Below are positions 16,032-25,323 of a DNA stretch of 64,000 nucleotides, piece by piece. The DNA is from Planctomycetota bacterium. GTDB lineage: Bacteria; Planctomycetota; UBA1135; GCA-002748355. The first letter of the stretch is position 1. The number at the start of each line of letters is the position of its first letter. The stretch spans positions 1-64,000 of the forward strand of contig PDSF01000034.1 of the NCBI GenBank assembly GCA_002748355.1. Direction: 5' to 3'. A program made the position numbers and the translations under genes. Below the pieces are notes generated by a model. It made no database searches and was not told the DNA's origin. It was given only the letters and a program-made list of their open reading frames with translations.

Positions 16032-16744
16032 CAGCCCCTTGGATCCTCGTCGTCGAAGACGAGCCTTTGCTCGGCGAGCTCCTCGTCGACAACTTGCGCC
16101 ACGAGGGCTTCGCCCCCGAACTCGTGCAGGACGGCCTCCACGCATGGGACCGCATCCAACGCGGCAATATCGACCTGATCATCCTCGACCTGATGCTGCC
16201 AAGCCTCTCCGGCTTCGACTTGCTCGAACGCCTACGCGGCGTCGACAAGGACCTACCAGTGCTGATCCTCTCAGCCCGCAGCAGGGATGAAGATCGCATC
16301 AAGGGCCTGAGCCTTGGGGCCGACGATTACGTGCCCAAGCCCTTCAACGTGCGCGAGCTCATCCTGCGCATCCGGGCACTGCTGCGCCGTAGCCAGCGAA
16401 GCCCGGGCACGAACGAGGTCGGAGACCAGCTCAGCTTCGCTGGTCATCGCATCGACCTAGCCAGCTTCGAAGCCCACCCGCGAGGCGGCAGCGCCGAGCG
16501 CCTGACCGCCAGAGAGGTCGAGCTCCTGCGCTACCTCTTTGCCCAAGCTGGCCGAGTGGTTTCGCGCAATGACATCCTGGATGCGGTATGGGGCCGCGAT
16601 AGCTACCCCACGCCGCGCACCATCGACAACTTCATCGCCCGCTTCCGCAAACTCTTCGAAGAGAATCCTCGCAAGCCGGTGCACTTCCTAACGCTTCGCG
16701 GTGTTGGCTACCGCTTCGAGCTCGGAGACGAGACGAATGCCTGA
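16028..16744 (+). CDS. OmpR/PhoB-family response regulator
   Basis: The 238-residue product has a receiver domain with the acidic pair E10/D11, phosphoacceptor Asp54 (IILDLMLP), the conserved S/T position in LSARS and Lys in DDYVPKPFN, then a winged-helix DNA-binding domain ending in RFRKLFEENPRKPVHFLTLRGVGYRF. It pairs with the upstream kinase by ATGA overlap, and its last eight bases overlap the hemE start. The obvious candidate target is the haem operon promoter, where three 31-bp repeats lie upstream of hemA, but OmpR-type regulators usually bind direct repeats of about 10-11 bp spacing, so this link is inference. Confidence 0.95.
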   Translation: MTAPWILVVEDEPLLGELLVDNLRHEGFAPELVQDGLHAWDRIQRGNIDLIILDLMLPSLSGFDLLERLRGVDKDLPVLILSARSRDEDRIKGLSLGADDYVPKPFNVRELILRIRALLRRSQRSPGTNEVGDQLSFAGHRIDLASFEAHPRGGSAERLTAREVELLRYLFAQAGRVVSRNDILDAVWGRDSYPTPRTIDNFIARFRKLFEENPRKPVHFLTLRGVGYRFELGDETNA

Positions 16745-17771
16745 AACCCTATTCCTGCGCGCCCTTGCCGGTGAACGCACGCCTCGCCCGCCCTTCTGGT
16801 TCATGCGCCAAGCTGGCCGCTGCCTGCCCGAGTATCGCCGACTGCGCCAAGAGCACTCCTTCGAGGAGCTACTCAAGGATGCGCAGCTGGGTGCAGAGGT
16901 GACGATGATGCCGATCGAACGCTTCGGCATGGACGCGGCCATCCTCTTTACCGACCTATTGGTCACGCTGGAGGCCATGGGCCCAGAGCTCAGCTACACG
17001 CCTGGCCCCCAGCTCTCGTGGACCGTCGATAGGCCCGATGACCTAGAGCGCTTGGCCGATGTCGACTGTGAAACGCACGAGAGCTGCCGAGTGCCCCTCG
17101 AATGCGCCCGCGAGACTCGGCGCCTTCTATCTCCCGACCGCACGCTGATCGGTTTCGTCGGCGCGCCCTTTACGCTGGCCTGCTACTTGAGCGAAGGCAA
17201 GGGATCCAAGAACTGGGCCAAGCTGCGCCGCATCCAATACGCAGACCCTGAGTTCTTTGAGCGACTCCTAGATCGCCTGGCCCAGGTCTCCCTCGACTTC
17301 GCACTCGCCCAAGTCGGCGCCGGCTGCGACGCCATCCAGGTCTTTGATTCTTGGGCGGGAGTAGCCGAAGCCGGGAGCTTCCGCCGCCAGGTTTTGCCGT
17401 CCTTGCAAAAGCTCATTGGCGGCCTGCGGGCCGAAAACGTCCCGGTCATCTACTTCGTCAACGGTGCCCAGCCCCACCTCGAGACCATGGTCGCGACCGG
17501 GGCTTCCTGCCTCGGCATCGACTGGCGCATGGACATCGCCGATGCCCATGCCGCCCTTCCTGCCGGCATGCCGATCCAAGGCAACCTAGACCCGCTGATC
17601 CTGCACGCGGACCCAGCAACAATCCGCCGCGAAACCTTGAGGATCGTGGAGGCAGTGGGTTCGCGCCCGCACATCTTCAACCTCGGACATGGGCTGGAGC
17701 CAAGCACCCCGCTCACAGGCCTCGAGACCTTGGTAGACACCCTCTTCTCACTCGAACAAAGCTGCGCCTAA
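16737..17771 (+). CDS. hemE: Uroporphyrinogen decarboxylase
   Basis: HemE removes four carboxylates from uroporphyrinogen III to give coproporphyrinogen III. The ATG at 16737 is chosen because it gives the canonical N terminus with PFWFMRQAGRCLPEYR; it overlaps the preceding gene by eight bases. The product of 344 residues also shows GFVGAPFTLACYLSEG, the FDSWAG segment and the C-terminal FNLGHGLEP motif. All are standard for the family. Confidence 0.97.
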   Translation: MPETLFLRALAGERTPRPPFWFMRQAGRCLPEYRRLRQEHSFEELLKDAQLGAEVTMMPIERFGMDAAILFTDLLVTLEAMGPELSYTPGPQLSWTVDRPDDLERLADVDCETHESCRVPLECARETRRLLSPDRTLIGFVGAPFTLACYLSEGKGSKNWAKLRRIQYADPEFFERLLDRLAQVSLDFALAQVGAGCDAIQVFDSWAGVAEAGSFRRQVLPSLQKLIGGLRAENVPVIYFVNGAQPHLETMVATGASCLGIDWRMDIADAHAALPAGMPIQGNLDPLILHADPATIRRETLRIVEAVGSRPHIFNLGHGLEPSTPLTGLETLVDTLFSLEQSCA

Positions 17772-17777
17772 CCCCCC

Positions 17778-19181
17778 ATGAAGAGCTACGCCGATATCGA
17801 CCGCGCGGCGCTGCAGCGCTACGACCAGCCTGGACCGCGCTACACCAGCTATCCAACCGCCCCGGTCTGGACCGACAGCTTTGGCAGCAAGGACTGGAGC
17901 CAGGCACTGCATCGCGCCGACGCCGACCATGAGGCGCCGCTGTCCTGCTACGTCCACCTACCCTTCTGCCACAGCCTCTGCTTGTACTGTGGCTGCAGCG
18001 TCCACATCACCAAGCAGATGCCCCTGGTGCGCTCCTACGTGGATCTACTGCTGGTCGAGGCCGAACTCCTCGCCGAGCAAATGCCCGAGCGCCGCTCGGT
18101 CTGGCAGCATCACTGGGGCGGCGGCACCCCGACCTACCTACCGCCCGATGAAATCCGGCGGCTCTACCTAGGGATCCAAGAGATCTTCCCCTCACGTGAA
18201 GACGCCGAAGTCAGCATCGAAGTGGATCCTCGCGTCACCACCTTCGAGCAACTCGCGACCCTTCGTGAACTCGGCTTCAACCGCATCAGCTTCGGGGTCC
18301 AAGACTTCGACCCCAAGGTGCAGGAGACGGTGCACCGGGTGCAAAGCTCGGAGATGACCTACGCCCTACTCAGCGAGGCGCGACGGCTCGGCTTTACCTC
18401 CTCCAACGTCGACTTGATCTACGGCCTGCCCTTCCAGCATCCCGAGAGCTTTGCCAAGACCCTCGACACCATCATCGAATGGGACATCGATCGCGTCGCC
18501 TGCTACTCCTTCGCCTACGTGCCCTGGCTCAAGACGCAGCAGAAGGCACTGCCGACAGAGCATCTCCCCTCGCCAGAGACCAAGTTTGATCTCTTCGCGC
18601 TCGCCCTCGAGAAGTTCGGCGCCGCCGGCTACGAAGCCATTGGCCTCGACCATTTCGCCAAGAGGGACGACAGTCTGGCAGTGGCGACCCGCAGCGGCAC
18701 CCTGCACCGCAACTTCATGGGCTATACGACTCGCTTCGCCTCGGAGCGGCAACCCGAAGACATGCTCGCCCTCGGAGTCACCTCGATCGGCGATATGGGC
18801 GGTGCCTTCGCCCAGAACGTCAAGAGCCAGCGCAAGTGGCGCGAGATGGTCAGTAGCGGCACCCTCCCCGTCGAACGTGGCCACTGGCGTAGCCCCGACG
18901 ACGAGGAGCGCCGCCGCATCATCCTCGATTTGATGTGCCAGTTCCGCCTGCGTTTCGCCGACTACGAGGGCCCAGAGCTGCCACCGTTCCAAGAGCGCTT
19001 TACCGAGGCGCTGCAAGAGCTGCGGCCAATGGCCGAGGGCGGCCTGATTACGATTACCGACAAGGAGATCCAGGTCAGCGAGCCGGGGCGCATCTTCCTG
19101 CGCAACATCTGCATGCCCTTCGACGCCTATCTCGCCAAGCAGCGCGCCAACAAGAAGCCGATGTTCTCGCGCACGGTCTGA
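17778..19181 (+). CDS. hemN: Oxygen-independent coproporphyrinogen III dehydrogenase
   Basis: This 467-residue radical-SAM enzyme decarboxylates coproporphyrinogen III to protoporphyrinogen IX without oxygen. The cluster motif is C64-HSL-C68-LY-C71-G-C73, the CxxxCxxCxC form characteristic of true HemN rather than HemW. Further family features are YTSYPTAP near the N terminus, WGGGTPTYL, and RISFGVQDF. It begins six bases after hemE. The operon therefore supports this step in anoxic or microoxic conditions. Confidence 0.96.
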   Translation: MKSYADIDRAALQRYDQPGPRYTSYPTAPVWTDSFGSKDWSQALHRADADHEAPLSCYVHLPFCHSLCLYCGCSVHITKQMPLVRSYVDLLLVEAELLAEQMPERRSVWQHHWGGGTPTYLPPDEIRRLYLGIQEIFPSREDAEVSIEVDPRVTTFEQLATLRELGFNRISFGVQDFDPKVQETVHRVQSSEMTYALLSEARRLGFTSSNVDLIYGLPFQHPESFAKTLDTIIEWDIDRVACYSFAYVPWLKTQQKALPTEHLPSPETKFDLFALALEKFGAAGYEAIGLDHFAKRDDSLAVATRSGTLHRNFMGYTTRFASERQPEDMLALGVTSIGDMGGAFAQNVKSQRKWREMVSSGTLPVERGHWRSPDDEERRRIILDLMCQFRLRFADYEGPELPPFQERFTEALQELRPMAEGGLITITDKEIQVSEPGRIFLRNICMPFDAYLAKQRANKKPMFSRTV

Positions 19182-19226
19182 GTTTTCGGAAATGAGTCCA
19201 AAGGCGCAGCTGAGAGTATTCTCCCG

Positions 19227-20201
19227 ATGACCAAGACCGCAGTCCTGCTCCAGCAACTGGGTGGCCCTAGCGCCGAAAACGAGGTTCAGCCCTTTCTCGA
19301 AAACCTCTTCAGCGACCCAGAGCTGTTCAGGATCCCGCTGAGCCGCTGGCTGCAAAAGCCCTTTGCCCGCGCCTTCAGCAAGCGCCGTGCACCGAGCAGT
19401 GCCAAGAAATACCTCGAAATGGGCGGCTTCCCCCTGCTTCCCTACACCCGCGCTCAGGCCGAGGGGCTGACGAAGGGGCTTGCGAAAGCCTTACCCCAAG
19501 ATGAGTTCCTTGTGCGCCCCGCCATGCGCTATTGGCAGCCCTTCATCCGCGAAGCCCTGGAGGAAGCGCGCGAATGGGGCGCTGAGCGGGTCCTCTCCTT
19601 CACCCTCTACCCGCAGTTTTCGACCACGACGACCGGATCCTCCGAGCGGCAGATGCAGCGCGAGCTCGAGGCTATGGCATGGGAGCCGGAGCTCCGCTAC
19701 GTGTCGGACTACCATGCCCACCCCAAGTTCATCGACTGCCTGGTCCGGCGCGTCGAACAAGCCTTGCGGCAGATGCCAGCCGAGCAGCGCCAAGGCTGCC
19801 TCCTGCTCTTCTCCGCGCACGGAACGCCCATGAGCTACGTGCGTGCCGGAGATCCCTACGTGGCACGTATCCAAGGCAGCGTCGACGCGGTATTGGCGCA
19901 GCTGACGGAAGAGATCCCCCACCGCCTGGTGTTCCAGAGCCGGGTAGGGCCGGTCAAGTGGACCTCGCCTTACCTCGACAAGACCCTGGAATCACTGCCC
20001 AGCGAAGGCATCACTTCGGTGCTAATCCTCCCCATCGCCTTCGTCAGTGACCACCTCGAAACCCTGCACGAGATCGACATCGAAGCCAAAGAGGACGCAG
20101 AGCGAGCCGGCATCCAACACTTCGCCCGCACCCAATCCCTCAATGCCGACCCCGACTTCCTGAATGCCCTGACCGAAATCGCCAAGGAGCAACTCCAATG
20201 A
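19227..20201 (+). CDS. hemH: Ferrochelatase
   Basis: HemH inserts iron into protoporphyrin IX. The 324-residue product has the N-terminal LLQQLGGPS, the YPQFSTTTTGS loop, the catalytic His198 in LFSAHGTP and Glu278 in SDHLETLHEID, which together bind the metal. A 45-base gap separates it from hemN and holds one copy of the dispersed palindrome (19214-19223) just before the start codon. It overlaps hemY by four bases. Confidence 0.96.
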   Translation: MTKTAVLLQQLGGPSAENEVQPFLENLFSDPELFRIPLSRWLQKPFARAFSKRRAPSSAKKYLEMGGFPLLPYTRAQAEGLTKGLAKALPQDEFLVRPAMRYWQPFIREALEEAREWGAERVLSFTLYPQFSTTTTGSSERQMQRELEAMAWEPELRYVSDYHAHPKFIDCLVRRVEQALRQMPAEQRQGCLLLFSAHGTPMSYVRAGDPYVARIQGSVDAVLAQLTEEIPHRLVFQSRVGPVKWTSPYLDKTLESLPSEGITSVLILPIAFVSDHLETLHEIDIEAKEDAERAGIQHFARTQSLNADPDFLNALTEIAKEQLQ

Positions 20202-21541
20202 GCAAACGCGTCCTCGTCATCGGCGCCGGCATCTCCGGCCTCAGCTTTGCCGAGCGCTACCTACGCCTAGTTCCAGACGCCGAGCTACGAGTGCTTGAGG
20301 CGAGTTCACATATCGGCGGCGTCATCAGGAGCAGCAACGACGACGGCTATACCCGCGAGTTCGGCCCCGAAACGGTCCTAGACGACGGGAGCAATTTCTC
20401 AGGCCTGCTGGAGGACATCGGCCTGGTGGAGCGCAAAATGGCAGCCAACGCCGCAGCCGCCCGCCGCTACATCGCCGTGAAGGGCCAGCTAGTCCAGCTG
20501 CCCAAGGGCCCGGGTGCTTTCCTCCGCAGCCCGGTGCTGCCCTTTTTCAGCAAACTCCGCCTCTTCACCGAGCCCTTCCGCAAGAAGGGCAAGGATCCCG
20601 AGGAGAGCTTCGGCAGCTTCATCGCCCGCCGCTTTGGACCCAAGGTTCTGGAAAACCTCGCCGAGCCCTTCGCCGCCGGCATCTACGCCGGCGTGCCCGA
20701 AGACATGGAGATGGCCTCCTGCTTTCCCAAGCTGCTCCTGGCCGAACAGCTGCATGGCAGCGTCATCAAGGGACTGCGCAAGGTCGGCTTCAAGGCGGGC
20801 AAGGTCATCGGCTTCCCGGGCGGCAACCAAGAACTAGCTCAGGCACTGCAGCGCTCACTTGCGGGGAGGATCCTCACAGAGGCCCCAGTGCAGTCCGTGC
20901 GCCGCGACGGCGATCTCTGGCGTCTGCAGATGGCCAGCGGCGAGCCATACGAAGCCGAGCAGCTCGTCGTCACCTGCCCTGCCTATGCCGCCGCCACCTT
21001 GTTCGAAGACGAGCAGCCAGAACTCGGCAGGGAGCTGCAAGCCATCCGCCACTGTTCCCTGGTCAGCGTGCACTGCGCCTATGACGAGCAGCAGCTCGAA
21101 AACGAAGTCGACGGCTTTGGCTTCCTGATCCCGCGCCAAGAAGCACAAAACCGCGCCCTCGGCGCTCTCTTTAGCTCCAACCTCTTCGAGCAGCGTGCCC
21201 CCACCGGCAAAAAACTGATCCGCGTCCTCCTAGGCGGCGCCCGCAACCCCGACATCCTCCCCCGCAGCGACGACGATCTGATCAGCGAAGCTAAGCAGAG
21301 CATCGAGCGTTATCTCGGCATCAAGCGCGAGCCCGAACTCATCGATATCAGCAAATGGGAGAAGCGCCTACCCGTCTTCGCCCCCGGCCACCAAGCCCGC
21401 ATGGCCCGCATCCGCAAACTGAGCGAGAGCAGCCCCCCACTCGAGTTCCTAGGCAGCAGCTTCACCGGCTCCGGCGTCGCCCTCTGCATCCGCAACGCCC
21501 GCAAACTGGCCGAAGAGCTGAGCGGCAAGCAACCCGAATAG
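20198..21541 (+). CDS. hemY: Protoporphyrinogen oxidase, FAD-dependent (HemY type)
   Basis: The 447-residue flavoprotein oxidises protoporphyrinogen IX (or coproporphyrinogen III in the Gram-positive branch). The dinucleotide-binding motif VIGAGISGLSFAER is at residues 7-20, followed by the second glycine/acid region SHIGGVIRS. The C terminus has LEFLGSSFTGSGVALCIRNARKLAEEL, the FAD-contacting end of the amine-oxidase superfamily. Placement after hemE, hemN and hemH implies the protoporphyrin-dependent route. It pairs an oxygen-independent HemN with a PPO class that usually uses oxygen. The gene ends 21 bases from a convergent membrane-protein gene. Confidence 0.93.
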   Translation: MSKRVLVIGAGISGLSFAERYLRLVPDAELRVLEASSHIGGVIRSSNDDGYTREFGPETVLDDGSNFSGLLEDIGLVERKMAANAAAARRYIAVKGQLVQLPKGPGAFLRSPVLPFFSKLRLFTEPFRKKGKDPEESFGSFIARRFGPKVLENLAEPFAAGIYAGVPEDMEMASCFPKLLLAEQLHGSVIKGLRKVGFKAGKVIGFPGGNQELAQALQRSLAGRILTEAPVQSVRRDGDLWRLQMASGEPYEAEQLVVTCPAYAAATLFEDEQPELGRELQAIRHCSLVSVHCAYDEQQLENEVDGFGFLIPRQEAQNRALGALFSSNLFEQRAPTGKKLIRVLLGGARNPDILPRSDDDLISEAKQSIERYLGIKREPELIDISKWEKRLPVFAPGHQARMARIRKLSESSPPLEFLGSSFTGSGVALCIRNARKLAEELSGKQPE

Positions 21542-21562
21542 CCAAAGCGCAGCCCAGCGCCA

Positions 21563-22591
21563 TCAGCCGTGCATCCAGACCCCATGCTGGATACGCCAGA
21601 CAAACGCCGGAGCCAGGGCCAGGAGGAGATAGAGCATCCACCCAAGCAGCACGGCATAGGCGGCGCGGCGGCGGCGCTTCGTGGCGGCGGCGCGAAACTC
21701 GGCTCGGCTACGCCCGAGGGCTGCGGCAACGGCTAGGGCCAGCCCTTCGAAGAAGACCAGCCAGAGGCCGAGCAGCAAGGGATAGCCGACAAAGCGATGC
21801 TGCGCCAAAAACAGGCACCAGGGGCAGTGATGCTCGAGGACGCCGTAGTGATAGGCCGACCACACCTGGACCAGGGCAAGGGCCGCAATCGGAGCCCAGA
21901 GTAGGGAGAGTCCGGCCAAGGAGTATTCGGAGAGCGGCCCGGGCCGTCGCCAGCAGGCGAGCAGCAGTAGCGGGAGCAGCACAGCGCCGATCATGGAGAG
22001 CATGCTCCACAGCCCTTCGCTGGTGGCGAAGCGGGCTCCCTCCTGGGCCGGCTGCGCAAACTGCTCGTAGACCAGCGAGCAGCAGTCCACCGGACTATGC
22101 AGGTCCAGCGCAGTCATCGTGCGCCAGCTATCGAGACCGGCCAGCACCACGATCGGGGTCGCCAGCAGGGTCAGGCGCGCGACCGACTCGACCCCCGGAG
22201 AGAGTGGCGCCGAGCGGTTGATCCCTGCCATGAGTCGCCAAAGCCCAAGCAGGACCAAGGCAAGTAGACGCAGCCCGAAGGCTCGCTGGGCAGTGCCGCC
22301 ACTCGCTTGCACCACGCCGGTGCCGCACATCGCCCCGGGGACCAACTCCGGCAGGACACTGGCGAAGAGCAGGGTCAGGATCAGGGTGCCTAAGACGAAG
22401 AGCCCAGTGGCAAAGCGCCCAGCCAGTTCGGCGATTTCGGCCTGGCGCTCAAGCCTTAGCTGCAACCTCGAAGAGGATCCACTCTCCCAGTAGCTGAGGA
22501 GCTTCGCCGCGCCGAAGGCGGCGAAGAGCAGGAGCAGAGCCGCCGCCAAGTCGCAGAGCAATACCGCCAGGAACAAGGGATGCGGAATCAC
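21563..22591 (-). CDS. Multipass membrane protein with CPWC motif, last gene of the NosL-ABC set
   Basis: The 342-residue protein has about eight hydrophobic segments. Cysteines are confined to a few places: AMCGTG, VDCCSLVYEQF and HHCPWCLFLAQHR near residue 254. Paired cysteines in a CPWC context next to a membrane helix suggest thiol chemistry or metal (copper) coordination on the periplasmic face. I do not recognise the family. The start codon overlaps the ABC ATPase stop in an ATGA, so it is coupled to the transporter genes and may be a partner or substrate-handling subunit of that system. Confidence 0.75.
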   Translation of the reverse strand: MIPHPLFLAVLLCDLAAALLLLFAAFGAAKLLSYWESGSSSRLQLRLERQAEIAELAGRFATGLFVLGTLILTLLFASVLPELVPGAMCGTGVVQASGGTAQRAFGLRLLALVLLGLWRLMAGINRSAPLSPGVESVARLTLLATPIVVLAGLDSWRTMTALDLHSPVDCCSLVYEQFAQPAQEGARFATSEGLWSMLSMIGAVLLPLLLLACWRRPGPLSEYSLAGLSLLWAPIAALALVQVWSAYHYGVLEHHCPWCLFLAQHRFVGYPLLLGLWLVFFEGLALAVAAALGRSRAEFRAAATKRRRRAAYAVLLGWMLYLLLALAPAFVWRIQHGVWMHG

Positions 22592-23274
22592 GCCGAGCCC
22601 TCTAGGCGCCCTCCACTGAGACGCAGGGTCTGCGCGAGGTCCAAGGCCTCGAGCACCCGCGGGTCATGCGTAGCCACAACGACACAGGCGCCCCGCTGGG
22701 CCGCGCCCCGGATCAGCGCAAGGACCAGCTCCAGGTGCTCCGCGTCTTGATGGGCACTCGGCTCGTCGAGGAGCAGGATCTCAGGTTCGGCCACCGCCGC
22801 TCGTGCCAGCGCCACGCGTTGCCGCTCACCGCCGGAGATATCGCTGACCGCCTGCGCCGCCAAAGAGGAAATCTGCAAGGACTCCAGGATGCTCTGGCAG
22901 GCCTGCCGCTTAGCCGCATGGCTCATGGCCCGAGGCAGCAGTGGCGCCGCGATGTTCTCTTCGACCGTCAGCTCCTCGAAGAGTTCAGGATCCTGAAAGG
23001 CCATCCCCACTCGGCGCCGCCAGAGGTCGCGATGCCCAGCCGTCCAGCGAGAGACCGGCTCACCAAAGGCGCGCAGCTCGCCTTCGCTCGGCCGCTGCAA
23101 GCCAGCGAGGACCTGGAGCAGGGTGCTCTTGCCGGACCCGGTCGGACCCAGCAGTAGGTTGCAGGACGCTGGGCGCAGAGCCAGATCGATTTGGCAAAGC
23201 AGGGCCCGCTCCTCACCGCCAGGCCCCTTGCGGATCACCGACACAGCCGAGCACTCCAGGCAGAACTCGGTCAT
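22588..23274 (-). CDS. ABC transporter ATP-binding protein (LolD/MacB class)
   Basis: The 228-residue ATPase has Walker A GPTGSGKST, a Q-loop (AFQDPELFEELTVEENI), the signature SGGERQRVALARA, Walker B ILLLDEPSAH and the switch His in ATHD. Length and the FtsX-type permease next to it place it in the LolD/MacB/FtsE class of mechanotransmission ABC systems. It overlaps its neighbours on both sides by four bases. The substrate is unknown; the adjacent NosL-like lipoprotein suggests a metal-related role. Confidence 0.93.
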   Translation of the reverse strand: MTEFCLECSAVSVIRKGPGGEERALLCQIDLALRPASCNLLLGPTGSGKSTLLQVLAGLQRPSEGELRAFGEPVSRWTAGHRDLWRRRVGMAFQDPELFEELTVEENIAAPLLPRAMSHAAKRQACQSILESLQISSLAAQAVSDISGGERQRVALARAAVAEPEILLLDEPSAHQDAEHLELVLALIRGAAQRGACVVVATHDPRVLEALDLAQTLRLSGGRLEGSA

Positions 23275-24404
23275 GACCCAGCCCCCAAGAGCTCACTGGG
23301 GTCCACAGCCGAGCTGCGTAGGACCGGAAGCAAGGTAGCAAGCAGCCAGGGCACCAAGACAAAGCCCGCCACGCCAAAGGCCACGATCAGCACCGAACCC
23401 GGCGCCAGATACAGCGCCGGGGCGCTGCCGGGCCAGGCCAGCAGCCACTCCGCCGGCCAGCGTATGCCCGGCCAGTGCACGAGGGCGAAGCTGGCGCTGA
23501 GCCCCAGGAGCAGGGCGGGAAGGGCGACGAGCAGCGCAGAGAGCAGCTGCAGGCGCACGAGCTCACCAGTGCTCCAGCCCAGCGCTTTGTAGAGTCCCAG
23601 GTCCCGGCGGGCGGCGCGGCCGCGCCGCAGCTGCACCAGCATCAGTAAGGACAGGGCGAGCATGGCCGGGACCAGGAGCAGCATGCGCAGCGAGCCAAGG
23701 CGGGAGAAGCTCACCCCCAAAGCGCCAATGGCCTCCTTCGCTGTCGTGACCCGCACCGCGAAATCAAAGGCTCCGGCCAGCTCCGCAGCCACAGCCTCCT
23801 CTTCCCCCTCATGGAAGACCGAGAGGCAGAGGTCGGAGGCATAACCGGCAGGGATGCCAAGCACTCGGCGCGCCGCGGCCTCGGGCACCAGCACCACGTC
23901 GTGCAAGCTCAGCCCCCATTCCTCGCCCAGGCGCTGCTGCACCCTAAAGCGCGCTTCGCCCTGGGCTCCTCTCAATAGAATCGAAGCCTGATCACCACCC
24001 TCGACACCTGGGCCGAGGATCGCCTGCCCCGGAGCGACACGGTGAGGAAACTCTCTCCTGTCTTCCCCAAGACCAATCAGGGTGAGCACCTGCTCCCCCG
24101 CAGTCACCCGGCCCCAGACCCGGGCCCGGGCCTTGGTCACCCCGAGCACCGACCGCGCAGCCTTAAGCCCGGACTCGACCTCGATGGCTCGCCAGCCTCC
24201 AGCATCGACGCGGCGCACGACATGGGTCGGCCCCGAGAGGATCAATCTACGCGCAGTCGCGGTCCAAGCTTCGGCAAGAAGCAGCACCGTGCCACAGACC
24301 AGGACCAGGGCAAAGAGCGCCAACCCCATCAGCACATGGGTGCCTGGCTCGCGGCCAAGCTGTCGGCAGGCCCAGCCAAAGCTCGTGAGCGGAGCAGCTG
24401 TCAT
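23271..24404 (-). CDS. FtsX/MacB-type ABC permease
   Basis: The 377-residue protein has one N-terminal membrane helix (about 23-45), a large periplasmic domain (about 50-230) and three C-terminal helices with LRRGRAARRDLGLYKALGWSTGEL, the typical cytoplasmic loop of the FtsX fold (PF02687). This four-helix layout is that of type VII ABC systems such as LolC/E and MacB, which transmit ATPase motion to the periplasm rather than pumping solute through the membrane. It is coupled by ATGA overlaps to the small membrane protein upstream and the ATPase downstream. Confidence 0.88.
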   Translation of the reverse strand: MTAAPLTSFGWACRQLGREPGTHVLMGLALFALVLVCGTVLLLAEAWTATARRLILSGPTHVVRRVDAGGWRAIEVESGLKAARSVLGVTKARARVWGRVTAGEQVLTLIGLGEDRREFPHRVAPGQAILGPGVEGGDQASILLRGAQGEARFRVQQRLGEEWGLSLHDVVLVPEAAARRVLGIPAGYASDLCLSVFHEGEEEAVAAELAGAFDFAVRVTTAKEAIGALGVSFSRLGSLRMLLLVPAMLALSLLMLVQLRRGRAARRDLGLYKALGWSTGELVRLQLLSALLVALPALLLGLSASFALVHWPGIRWPAEWLLAWPGSAPALYLAPGSVLIVAFGVAGFVLVPWLLATLLPVLRSSAVDPSELLGAGS

Positions 24405-24670
24405 CGGAGACGCGGTAGCCCTGGAACGAACTCGAAGGGGGCGGCGGCCGCCTTGGGGCTTCGTTCCCAGCTCCCCGACGGCGCAACCGAAAGCTCCTGT
24501 AGCCCCAAGGCCCGAACAGCGAGGGCGCTGCGCCGCCGTGCTTCCCCGCCAAAGAGCGAAAGGCTCAGTGCCGCTGGCACAGAGAGGATGCTAAGCAGCA
24601 GCAGCGCCTGCACCCAAAACCGGGCCTGGCGCAGCTTGGCAAAGTCTCTGCTCTCACTTGCTTGGGACAC
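24401..24670 (-). CDS. Small single-pass membrane protein of the NosL-ABC set
   Basis: An 89-residue frame is read from a GTG at 24670, overlapping the end of the NosL-like gene by 17 bases and the permease start by four. It has one strong membrane helix (WVQALLLLSILSVPAALSLSLF) after a basic N terminus, then an extracytoplasmic tail of about 50 residues. I do not recognise it. The reading frame is supported mainly by its tight coupling on both sides; a longer start upstream inside the NosL-like gene is possible but unlikely. Confidence 0.6.
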   Translation of the reverse strand: MSQASESRDFAKLRQARFWVQALLLLSILSVPAALSLSLFGGEARRRSALAVRALGLQELSVAPSGSWERSPKAAAAPFEFVPGLPRLR

Positions 24671-25205
24671 CTTGACCCTTCTTGCCGATGATCTTCTGCC
24701 AGAGCCCAAGATCGAGTTCTTCGAGGCGGAACACATGCTCGCCGCCATGGCGCTTTCGAAATGTTTGCAGCGCCTCATCGCCGAGTACCGGAACGATCAT
24801 CTGCCCCATCGGGCCAGTGAGATCCGATCCCGCGACCCAGTGCACGGCTTTCGCGTCGAGCTGGCGGCCGGAGAAGTACTCGGTGACCACCGCGCGAGCG
24901 ATGCTAGTCGCCTTGGTCTGGAGATACTGCTCGGGCCGCAAGTACGACAAGAGCATGCAGCGCGGCCCGCAGAAGTAATGCGTCCCCCCTGCTTTGAGTT
25001 CGATACCCGCGAGCATTTTCTTGTCCGCGCAGAGCATCGCGCAGACCGGGCAACGGTCCTCGGGCCCCGGGTGCATCTGCCCTTCGGCATCGAGTCCTTG
25101 GGCCGCAGGCTGCAGCCGCCTTGCTGTCGACGCTTGCTCATCGCCACCGCAAGCGAAGGAGAAAGCACTCATCAGAATGCAGAGCCAGAGAAGCTGCCTA
25201 GCCAT
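24654..25205 (-). CDS. NosL-like copper-binding lipoprotein
   Basis: The ATG at 25205 opens a lipoprotein signal (WLCILMSAFSFAC, Cys19). The mature part contains CPVCAM followed by HYFCGPRCM, matching the NosL family core (CxxC-G/A-M, then a metal-site region), and ends in a soluble alpha/beta domain. Characterised NosL binds Cu(I) and serves nitrous oxide reductase maturation. Here no nosZ, nosD, nosF or nosY of the usual type is visible; instead it is the first gene of a coupled unit with an FtsX-type ABC transporter. A copper delivery or quality-control role at the envelope is therefore inferred. Residue count is 183, close to the family norm of about 170-190. Confidence 0.8.
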   Translation of the reverse strand: MARQLLWLCILMSAFSFACGGDEQASTARRLQPAAQGLDAEGQMHPGPEDRCPVCAMLCADKKMLAGIELKAGGTHYFCGPRCMLLSYLRPEQYLQTKATSIARAVVTEYFSGRQLDAKAVHWVAGSDLTGPMGQMIVPVLGDEALQTFRKRHGGEHVFRLEELDLGLWQKIIGKKGQGVPSK

Positions 25206-25323
25206 GATGGTATTCCTATTCGAGGACCGGCAGTCTAGCAGGCAGACAAAGAAGTCGCGCGACAGCAGAGCGCCATCTTCCTGCTCCGGCCGTAACGAAC
25301 CGAGGCACCCGTCACCGCCAGCC

